Origin: Chitinophagaceae bacterium
Lineage (GTDB): Bacteria; Bacteroidota; Bacteroidia; Chitinophagales; Chitinophagaceae
Length of the DNA stretch: 64,000 nt
NCBI GenBank assembly: GCA_947447825.1
Contig: CANFLL010000009.1
Coordinates: 1-64,000 of the forward strand
Direction of reading: 5' to 3'
A program made the position numbers and the translations under genes. This document shows positions 1-6,396 of this stretch, one piece after another (position 1 is the first letter of the stretch; each line of letters opens with the position of its first letter). The notes under the pieces are model-generated. The model was not told the DNA's origin. It made no database searches and saw only the letters and a list, made by a program, of their open reading frames with translations.

Positions 1-2
1 AG

Positions 3-122
3 TTCTTGCAAACAGTGGATAATATCCTCAAAAAAACAACTGAGGCAATCAGACCTAACAGAACCTTTCCCAGAAAACATAAACAGAAAAAACCTAAATC
101 AATGAACTATAAAATAATGTGA
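3..122 (+). mobile_element. C-terminal tail of a probable IS4-like transposase (5' end outside window)
   Basis: Frame 3 is open from the first bases of the window to a TGA at about base 120 and encodes roughly 39 residues. The tail contains IRPNRTFPRK followed by a lysine-rich end. This resembles the basic C-terminus of IS4-family DDE transposases of Bacteroidota (family resemblance recalled from memory, not searched). No DDE residues are visible because the rest lies upstream of the window. Frame 1 is also open for about 34 codons, so the call rests only on the motif. Bases 123-236 hold no gene that I can see. Confidence 0.4.
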
Positions 123-236
123 TGAAATCTCTTAACTTAACGACATTGGTTTATTATGTCATTTTACAAATCTTTTCAAATTAAAAAACCCAATGAAAAC
201 AAATTCTTGGGGCTTAATTTTTTTATCAAGAATCTC

Positions 237-623
237 CTAAATTAATTTGCTGATAATAAGTATCAATTCATTTGCTGGTTCAAACAATTCTAATACATCT
301 TCTTTGTCAAAGTCGTAGAAATCATCATAGTCTCCCGTTTGCCTTTTGTCAAAAATATAAGAGAAGAATTTACCAGTTTCAATTGATATAATTCCTGTTT
401 TTACAAAGTGTAATCCGAATAGCTGCCTTGTTCCATTATGCGTTTTTGAGGTGATGTTTTTTGAAATCAATAAAGCAGATACTGCATAATAGCAGGCGTG
501 GTATAATCTGTTCACTGCTGTGTTCCATAGTTTATTTTCTGTAAGCAATGCTACTTCATCGTAGGTAGAGAAAGCTTTAGATAATCTATATGCTGCAAGT
601 TCCAATCTTTCTTGGTCATTCAT
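237..623 (-). CDS. HEPN domain protein (UPF0332-like), putative toxin of a HEPN/MNT pair
   Basis: A 128-residue, mostly helical protein with HEPN-family hallmarks: an early NRLYHACYYAV segment (around residues 38-48), a KTHNGTRQLF segment typical of the UPF0332/COG1895 branch, and a late RQTGDYDDF motif. HEPN proteins of such pairs are often RNases neutralised by the partner nucleotidyltransferase; that role is inferred here from family and context. Its ATG overlaps the stop of the upstream MNT gene by 4 bases (ATGA), so translation is probably coupled. The classical HepT RX4HXY motif is not clearly present, so activity is uncertain. A non-toxin role, as a substrate-binding subunit of a nucleotidyltransferase, is the alternative. 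Confidence 0.85.
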   Translation of the reverse strand: MNDQERLELAAYRLSKAFSTYDEVALLTENKLWNTAVNRLYHACYYAVSALLISKNITSKTHNGTRQLFGLHFVKTGIISIETGKFFSYIFDKRQTGDYDDFYDFDKEDVLELFEPANELILIISKLI

Positions 624-937
624 ATCAATTTACCTTCTTTAAGTATGTTTTCATAAAAAGGTGAAATTCTATGTTTTGTTTCCCATTCTTTTCTAGAAAA
701 TACGATGGGGCTAATGACAATGCCTGTTTCAAATTCTAAATCGTATAACGGATAATGAATACTTTTCACCTCTTCTTTGCTAGGTTTCTCACTATCTAGA
801 AGGATAAGGATGTCTATATCAGAGTCGGATGTGTAATTTCCCCTAGCATAAGACCCATACAATATAATCTGAGCTGATGGGGCAGCACCAAGAACGGTAG
901 CTTTTATCTTATCCAATATGTCGATTCCTTTGCCCAT
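620..937 (-). CDS. MNT-type minimal nucleotidyltransferase, putative antitoxin partner of HEPN
   Basis: A 105-residue protein of the DNA polymerase beta-like minimal nucleotidyltransferase family. The signature GSYARGNYTSDSDIDILI (residues about 28-45) supplies the Gly-Ser helix start and the two metal-binding Asp residues (DID). The segment ETGIVISPIVFSRKEW follows, as in MNT proteins paired with HEPN partners. In characterised HepT-MntA systems the MNT enzyme adenylylates and silences the HEPN toxin; applying that here is inference. It is the first gene of a two-gene operon. A -7 element (TAGATTTG on the minus strand) ends only six bases before the ATG, so the transcript may be leaderless. 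Confidence 0.87.
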   Translation of the reverse strand: MGKGIDILDKIKATVLGAAPSAQIILYGSYARGNYTSDSDIDILILLDSEKPSKEEVKSIHYPLYDLEFETGIVISPIVFSRKEWETKHRISPFYENILKEGKLI

Positions 938-942
938 AAGTG

Positions 943-950
943 CAAATCTA
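943..950 (-). promoter_or_regulatory. Bacteroidota -7 promoter element for the MNT-HEPN operon
   Basis: The minus strand reads TAGATTTG, matching the TAnnTTTG consensus. Using the ffs promoter of this window as ruler (RNA start about six bases after the final G), transcription would begin at or next to the A of the MNT start codon. Confidence 0.5.
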
Positions 951-1047
951 CTTGTTTAACTATTCACTCTAAAACCTTGTCTAATTATATTATTCCGCAC
1001 CCAAATATTTTTTTTTGCTTCTTTGTATTTATTTCAAATGTTCCCCT

Positions 1048-1055
1048 TACTTTTG
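1048..1055 (+). promoter_or_regulatory. -7 promoter element of rplU-rpmA
   Basis: TACTTTTG matches TAnnTTTG exactly and predicts a start near 1061, 16 bases before the rplU ATG at 1077. It lies inside the extended ORF of the track (TTG at 1023), which argues that the extension is not translated. Confidence 0.6.
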
Positions 1056-1076
1056 CCGACCAAATTTTGGTTTATT

Positions 1077-1382
1077 ATGTTAGCAATCGTAAAAATAGCA
1101 GGACAGCAATTTAAAGTACAAGCAGGCGATAGTTTGTTTGTTCCTCATATTGAAGGAAATACTGGCGACAAGGTAGAGTTTAGTGAAGTATTATTAGTTG
1201 ACAACAACGGTGTACTTACCACAGGTGCTGATGTTACAGCAGTTGTTACAGCTGAAATCGTGAAAGACCTTGTGCAAGGTGATAAAGTAATAGCGTTTAA
1301 AATGAAGCGCAGAAAAGGTTTCCGAAAAAAACACGGTCACCGTACTCATTACACCCGTATTAAGATTGAAAGCATTGCTTAA
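1077..1382 (+). CDS. rplU: 50S ribosomal protein L21
   Basis: A 101-residue L21, beginning MLAIVKIAGQQFKVQ and ending in the conserved basic segment with KMKRRKGFRKKHGHR. L21 is an early-assembling 23S rRNA-binding protein of the large subunit. The ORF track starts at a TTG at 1023, but the ATG at 1077 gives the normal family start and lies just downstream of a good -7 element, so I use 1077. rpmA follows after 60 bases in the same direction, the standard L21-L27 pairing, and a hairpin terminator closes the unit after rpmA. Confidence 0.97.
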   Translation: MLAIVKIAGQQFKVQAGDSLFVPHIEGNTGDKVEFSEVLLVDNNGVLTTGADVTAVVTAEIVKDLVQGDKVIAFKMKRRKGFRKKHGHRTHYTRIKIESIA

Positions 1383-1442
1383 TTGCGACTTTTATTTCTT
1401 CGATAGAAAAACAGTTTATTAAAATATTCAAATCTTTATAAG

Positions 1443-1721
1443 ATGGCACACAAGAAAGGTGAAGGCTCGGTAAAAAACGGTCGTGATTCGAACAGCAAAC
1501 GTCTAGGCGTTAAAATATTTGGCGGTCAACCTGCCATTAATGGTAATATCATCATCCGTCAGAGAGGTACTCAGTACCATCCTGGTAAAAATGTTGGTGT
1601 TGGTAAAGACTTTACTTTATTCGCTCTTACAGACGGATTGGTTCAGTTCAGAAAAACAAGAGAAGACAAAACAATCGTTTCTGTTGCTCCAGTAGCAGCA
1701 GAAGTTGCAGTGGCTGAATAA
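1443..1721 (+). CDS. rpmA: 50S ribosomal protein L27
   Basis: A 92-residue L27 with the invariant [16 protein letters not shown] start, the [12 protein letters not shown] segment and [17 protein letters not shown]27 reaches toward the peptidyl-transferase centre with its N-terminal tail. There is no Firmicutes-type cleavable leader before MAHKK. The C-terminus ends in an Ala/Val/Glu-rich tail, which is a common variable extension. It is the second gene of the rplU-rpmA operon and is followed by a strong intrinsic terminator. Confidence 0.97.
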   Translation: MAHKKGEGSVKNGRDSNSKRLGVKIFGGQPAINGNIIIRQRGTQYHPGKNVGVGKDFTLFALTDGLVQFRKTREDKTIVSVAPVAAEVAVAE

Positions 1722-1742
1722 GCTTCCTGATTTACAATATTG

Positions 1743-1770
1743 AATAGCGGCAAATTAGTTTGCCGCTATT
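1743..1770 (+). terminator. Intrinsic terminator after rpmA
   Basis: AATAGCGGCAAA and TTTGCCGCTATT form a perfect 12-bp stem around a TTAG loop, followed by a T-rich stretch. Confidence 0.85.
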
Positions 1771-1816
1771 CTTGTTTATATCATTCACGCCTCGAAACTA
1801 TCGGGGCTTTTTTATT

Positions 1817-1824
1817 TATGTTTG
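1817..1824 (+). promoter_or_regulatory. -7 promoter element of the polX-like gene
   Basis: TATGTTTG matches TAnnTTTG; predicted start near 1830, 13 bases before the ATG at 1843. It overlaps the TTG start offered by the ORF track and so favours the ATG. Confidence 0.5.
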
Positions 1825-1842
1825 CCATTCAATCAGTTTATT

Positions 1843-3519
1843 ATGACTAATGATGCCATTGCAGACAATTTCTCGTTATTGGGGAAGTTGATGGATATAC
1901 ACGGGGAGAATAGTTTTAAAACGAAATCTTATGGCATTGCAGCTTTTACCATAGAGAAACTTCCTGCGGAATTATCTGAAATGCCGCAGGATAAAATATT
2001 TGGTATAAGAGGCATTGGCGATGCAATAGGGAAGAAGATTGTAGAGCAAATAGAAACTGGAAAGCTTGCCTTACTAGATGAATATATTTCTAATACACCT
2101 CCCGGTATTTTGGAAATGCTTAGCATAAAAGGTATTGGCCCTAAAAAGATTTCGACGATATGGAAGGAACTTGGGGTGGAAACATTGGGCGAATTATTAT
2201 ATGCTTGTGATGAAAATAGGTTGACACTCTATAAAGGTTTTGGAGAGAAGACACAGCAAAGCATAAAGGAATCTATTCTGTTTTATATGAGTTCGCAAGG
2301 AAGTTATCTGTACCAACAGATAGAAAACTTTGCCATTAATGTGGAGGCAAAACTGAAAGCCTTTTTCAAAAATCCACAGTTTTATATTACTGGTCAGTTT
2401 AGAAGACAGATGGAAGTTATAGATAAACTGGATTGGGTTACCACCACACCAAAGGATACCATTGTTTCTTTTTTTACTGGAAACGGGTACAAGCTGGTAG
2501 ATAATGAAGGTAACTACGCATCGGTTGTTGGACCGGAGAATGCAACGCTTGGGTTTTATTCTGTTAAGCCTGAGGCAATATATTCAAAGTTATTTGCTAC
2601 TAGTTCTTCTGAAGAGTTTTTAAATGAATGGAATACAACTGTTGGATTAGATGAAAACAAAAATTATTCCTCCGAAGAAGAAATTTTTTCTGCTAACAAT
2701 ATTACATATATACCTCCATGCTTACGAGAGGATGCGGCTGTTATTGCTCAGGCAAAAGCAGACAAGTTACCTACACTTATTCAAGTAAAAGATATAAAGG
2801 GGATTATACATAGCCATAGTAAATGGAGCGATGGGAACAATACCTTGGAAGAAATGGCGAAGGCTGCCATTGATAAAGGATACGAGTACCTAGTAATTAG
2901 CGACCACTCTAAAACAGCTTTCTATGCACAAGGTCTTTCTGTAGAAAGGGTATTGGCACAGCATGAACAGATAGATGAACTGAATGCAACCCTTGCTCCT
3001 TTTAAAATATTTAAGAGTATAGAGAGTGATATATTGAATGACGGTAGTCTTGATTATGATAGTGACATTCTAAGCAAATTTGATGTGGTTATTGCCTCCG
3101 TCCATTCTAACTTAAAAATGGCTGAAGAAAAGGCAATGATTCGTTTGCTGAATGCGATTGAGAATTCATATACTTCTATATTGGGACACATGACTGGACG
3201 ATTATTATTGAGCAGAAATGGTTATCCCGTAGATCATTTGAAGATAATAGATGCCTGTGCCGCCAATAATGTGGTGATAGAATTGAATGCACACCCTCGC
3301 CGTTTGGATATTGATTGGCGATGGATTAAGGCTGCACTAGACAAAAACGTACTAATCTCCATAAATCCTGATGCACATAGCATTGAAGGTTATAACGATT
3401 GCCGGTATGGTGTGCTAGCTGCGCAGAAAGCAGGACTAACTGCCACCCAAAACCTTAGTAGTTATTCGTTACCACAGTTTGAAGCTTATGTAGCCGAACA
3501 GAAAAAGAAAAGAGGATAG
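1843..3519 (+). CDS. polX: PolX-family protein: HhH, degenerate polymerase core, intact-looking PHP domain
   Basis: A 558-residue protein with the bacterial PolX layout: an N-terminal helix-hairpin-helix region with repeated GIGDAIGKKI and GIGPKKI motifs (about 1-110), a polymerase X-like middle (about 150-310) and a C-terminal PHP phosphoesterase (about 325-558). PHP metal-site motifs are present: HSHSKWSDG, ISDHSK, ESDILNDGSLDYD, SVHSN, GHMTGR and NPDAHS. In the polymerase core the usual GSxRR...GDxD reads GQFRRQMEVIDKLD, so the catalytic Ser and the first Asp appear replaced. DNA repair exonuclease activity is therefore likelier than synthesis (inference). I chose the ATG at 1843 over the TTG at 1822 because of the promoter position. 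The acyltransferase gene starts two bases after the stop. Confidence 0.88.
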   Translation: MTNDAIADNFSLLGKLMDIHGENSFKTKSYGIAAFTIEKLPAELSEMPQDKIFGIRGIGDAIGKKIVEQIETGKLALLDEYISNTPPGILEMLSIKGIGPKKISTIWKELGVETLGELLYACDENRLTLYKGFGEKTQQSIKESILFYMSSQGSYLYQQIENFAINVEAKLKAFFKNPQFYITGQFRRQMEVIDKLDWVTTTPKDTIVSFFTGNGYKLVDNEGNYASVVGPENATLGFYSVKPEAIYSKLFATSSSEEFLNEWNTTVGLDENKNYSSEEEIFSANNITYIPPCLREDAAVIAQAKADKLPTLIQVKDIKGIIHSHSKWSDGNNTLEEMAKAAIDKGYEYLVISDHSKTAFYAQGLSVERVLAQHEQIDELNATLAPFKIFKSIESDILNDGSLDYDSDILSKFDVVIASVHSNLKMAEEKAMIRLLNAIENSYTSILGHMTGRLLLSRNGYPVDHLKIIDACAANNVVIELNAHPRRLDIDWRWIKAALDKNVLISINPDAHSIEGYNDCRYGVLAAQKAGLTATQNLSSYSLPQFEAYVAEQKKKRG

Positions 3520-3520
3520 C

Positions 3521-4663
3521 ATGACAAGTGGTAGTCCAATCTTCGTGGTCATTATATGCTTGATTGCATCTTTGACGGCTTATATTATTCAAAAAATAGA
3601 AAAGCCATTGCCAACTACTACCTCACGTAATACCACCATTGATGGATTACGGGGATTGTTGGCCTTAGGAGTATTTATCCATCACTCTAACCTATGGAAC
3701 CAATTTCTTACAGAAGGTTTATGGGAGAAATCAAAGTCTAATATCTATAATCAATTTGGAAGCATAAGGGTGGCCATGTTCTTTATGATTACCAGTTTCC
3801 TCTTTATATCCAAGCTTTTGAACGACAAGGAAGGCGGGTTTAACTTTCAGCATTTTCTCATTTCAAGGGCGTATCGGTTGATGCCCATGTATTTGTTTTC
3901 ATTGGTATTAATATTCATACTTATCTTTTCAGTATCCAAGTGGCAGTTAAATACAAGCATCTTCGAGCAACTACAATCCATTTTTTATTGGTCCACATTT
4001 GCTGCATTCAAGCACCCATTAATTAACAATTATCCCCTCACTAATCTTTGCACTGGGGCATTGTGGACAATGGCTTATGAGTGGTTGTTTTATTTCAGTA
4101 TGCCATTGATTGCACTTTTTTTATTTAAGCATACCAAACCTATTTATAAACTCTTTGGAGTTATGTTTCTACTCCTTTTTTTGCGGTTTCATACTTTAGT
4201 TATCTATTATATTTTTGAGTTTATTGGTGGCAGTTTAGTCGCTATACTGTTCGAGTATACCAAAATAAAAGATAAACTAAAGGATAGCTATGGAAGTGTG
4301 ATATGGATTATTTGCCTTTTATTATTCCTGAGATATAATGATGCTCGAAACATGAAATGTATAATCCTACTAACAATAATGTTTGGATTGGTAGCCGCTG
4401 GTACCTCTTTATTTGGCTTATTCAACGTAAAACAACTTCATTTCATAGGAAAAATGTCTTATAGTATTTATCTCTTGCACAGTATTTTGTTGTTTTCTGT
4501 TTGCTATTATGGAATAGGATTCTCCTCATTTCATACATCCTTATCTGACAATTCCTTCTGTTTGTTAATTTTTTTTCTTACCCCTCTGTTGATTACAATC
4601 AGTTACTTAGGATACCGATTTATTGAGCGTCCGTTTATGGATAAATCAAAATCAATACAATAA
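3521..4663 (+). CDS. Acyltransferase 3 family membrane protein (OafA/YrhL-like)
   Basis: A 380-residue polytopic membrane protein. After one N-terminal hydrophobic segment comes TIDGLRGLLALGVFIHHS, the family motif RGLxALxVxxxH whose His is the proposed catalytic residue. About ten hydrophobic segments follow, as usual for acyltransferase 3 proteins that O-acetylate surface glycans or lipids. The motif LHFIGKMSYSIYLLHS near the C-terminus is also typical. The ATG lies two bases after the polX stop behind AAAAGAGG, so the two genes are probably cotranscribed. The substrate cannot be deduced, and no glycan cluster is adjacent. Confidence 0.88.
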   Translation: MTSGSPIFVVIICLIASLTAYIIQKIEKPLPTTTSRNTTIDGLRGLLALGVFIHHSNLWNQFLTEGLWEKSKSNIYNQFGSIRVAMFFMITSFLFISKLLNDKEGGFNFQHFLISRAYRLMPMYLFSLVLIFILIFSVSKWQLNTSIFEQLQSIFYWSTFAAFKHPLINNYPLTNLCTGALWTMAYEWLFYFSMPLIALFLFKHTKPIYKLFGVMFLLLFLRFHTLVIYYIFEFIGGSLVAILFEYTKIKDKLKDSYGSVIWIICLLLFLRYNDARNMKCIILLTIMFGLVAAGTSLFGLFNVKQLHFIGKMSYSIYLLHSILLFSVCYYGIGFSSFHTSLSDNSFCLLIFFLTPLLITISYLGYRFIERPFMDKSKSIQ

Positions 4664-4796
4664 AGTAATCTATTATATCTTAAAGTAATTACAAAATAAC
4701 TTTTAAAGTATTTAATCTCTATTCGAATTGATTTTTTCGGTAGCGCATTTTTTGGTGAAGAATGCATTTTGGTTCATTAATATTGTATTTTCAATC

Positions 4797-4994
4797 AATC
4801 ATACAATGTAAATAATCAATGATACCGTATATTCTACAAATCATACAAGGTATTTAATAAATGATACGATATATTTTACGAATCATACACGGAATTAACG
4901 AATGATACGGGATATTTTATCATTCATACAAGGTAATGAACGAATCATAAAGTATATTGTATCATCCATACGAGATATTCAATCAATCATACCA
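4797..4994 (+). repeat. 21-bp tandem array with alternating half-units (9-10 copies)
   Basis: Units such as AATCATACAAGGTATTTAATA and AATGATACGATATATTTTACG follow each other at 21 bp (one unit of 20). The fourth base of the core alternates C, G, C, G, C, G, C through the first seven units. Copies are degenerate (I estimate 60-75 percent identity). The array fills the gap between the convergent acyltransferase and sucB genes, before the sucB terminator. There are no unique spacers and no associated cas genes. The rest of the 470-base gap holds nothing else I recognise. Confidence 0.85.
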
Positions 4995-5074
4995 AATAAG
5001 CTTGTTGAGTAGTAACCATAATGCTAATTCTTATAAAAAAGGATGTGGTCCATTGCATATTAATGTCATTAAAA

Positions 5075-5107
5075 TAAAAAGTCTCCTTCACAAACGGTGA
5101 AGGAGAC
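5075..5107 (-). terminator. Intrinsic terminator after sucB
   Basis: GTCTCCTTCAC (5081-5091) and GTGAAGGAGAC (5097-5107) form an 11-bp stem with an AAACG loop. On the minus strand it is followed by a T-rich run, as expected for termination of sucAB. Confidence 0.85.
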
Positions 5108-5133
5108 CTTTTATACAATATAAAATTCAGAAA

Positions 5134-6354
5134 CTAGAGTTCTAATAATGTTTTAACTGGGTCTTTCCCCATTAACAATAACTGTGGATTTTCTAATAGT
5201 TCTTTAACCCTAACCAAGAAACTAACACTCTCCCTGCCATCAATCACACGGTGATCATAGCTAAGAGCCAAGTACATCATAGGACGAACTTCAATCTTAC
5301 CATCAATAACCATTGCTCTATCTTGTATTTTGTGCATACCCAAAATAGCACTTTGTGGAATGTTGATAATTGGTGTACTCATTAAGCTGCCAAAAACACC
5401 ACCATTGGTAATGGTAAATGTACCCCCTTGTAAATCTTCTGCGGTTAGTTTGCTATCTCTTGCTTTAGTTGCTAAAACTACTACAGTCTTTTCAATTTCG
5501 GCCATGCTAAGACTCTCAACATTACGAATAACAGGAACAGTTAAACCTCTTGGTGTACTTACTGCAATACTGATGTCTGCATAATCATGGTATCTCAAGC
5601 TTTCTCCATCAATGTAGGCATTAACGGCAGGCCATTCGCCAAGGGCAATAGCACAAGCTTTTGCAAAGAAGCTCATGAAGCCTAGGTTAACATTATGTGT
5701 TTCTTTAAATTTATCTTTAAATTGCTTTCTAACTTCCATTATCTTGCCCATATCCACTTCATTAAAAGTGGTAAGCATTGCAGTGGTGTTTTTTGCTTCA
5801 ACCAAACGTCTACTTATTGTTTTACGGAGATTGCTCATTTTTTCAACACGAACATTTCTAGTAAACAATTGGTTACCTGCAAAAGCTTTTTTTCCAGGAT
5901 TTGCCAAAGCCTCTAAAACATCACCCTTCATGATTTTTCCGCCAGCTCCACTTGGTGTGATTCCAGCAGTGTCAATTTTTTTATCAGCAATTATAGCAGA
6001 AGCCACGGGGGAAGCTTTTACTTCTACAGCAGGTGCCATAGAAGCAGAAACAGTCGGTGCAACAACGGGAGCTGAAGCTGCTTTAGGAGCTTCATTTATT
6101 GAGGTCGCAGCAGGTGCAGAAGCTGTTTCATCAATTTGAGCAAGAACAGAACCAATTAAAATAGTGTCGCCCTCATTAGCCAATCTTGTTAGGATACCTG
6201 CTTTTTCAGCGTTAACTTCAAAGGTTGCCTTCTCACTTTCTAGTTCAGCAATAATTTCATCACGTTCTACATAAGCTCCTTCTTTTTTTGTCCATTTTAA
6301 GAGGGTTACTTCCGTTATCGATTCGCCTACAGTAGGCACTTTAATATCTATCAT
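5134..6354 (-). CDS. sucB: Dihydrolipoyllysine succinyltransferase, E2 of 2-oxoglutarate dehydrogenase
   Basis: A 406-residue E2. The N-terminal lipoyl domain (about 1-75) carries the lipoylation site in ESEKATFEV (Lys about 42). An Ala/Val/Pro-rich linker follows (about 80-125), then a short E3/E1-binding domain with [15 protein letters not shown] (about 130-155) and the catalytic core with [10 protein letters not shown] near residue 367, whose His and Asp catalyse acyl transfer to CoA. It has a single lipoyl domain, typical for E2o. It starts 43 bases after sucA in the same direction, a normal sucAB operon, with a terminator directly downstream. The E3 gene is not in this window. Confidence 0.95.
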   Translation of the reverse strand: MIDIKVPTVGESITEVTLLKWTKKEGAYVERDEIIAELESEKATFEVNAEKAGILTRLANEGDTILIGSVLAQIDETASAPAATSINEAPKAASAPVVAPTVSASMAPAVEVKASPVASAIIADKKIDTAGITPSGAGGKIMKGDVLEALANPGKKAFAGNQLFTRNVRVEKMSNLRKTISRRLVEAKNTTAMLTTFNEVDMGKIMEVRKQFKDKFKETHNVNLGFMSFFAKACAIALGEWPAVNAYIDGESLRYHDYADISIAVSTPRGLTVPVIRNVESLSMAEIEKTVVVLATKARDSKLTAEDLQGGTFTITNGGVFGSLMSTPIINIPQSAILGMHKIQDRAMVIDGKIEVRPMMYLALSYDHRVIDGRESVSFLVRVKELLENPQLLLMGKDPVKTLLEL

Positions 6355-6396
6355 AAATAATTATTTCTTGTTTAACTATTAAATGTGAAACAGCAA

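Noticed and set aside
1023-1076. N-terminal extension of L21 from a TTG
   Set aside because: The -7 promoter element lies inside it and the family starts at the ATG at 1077.
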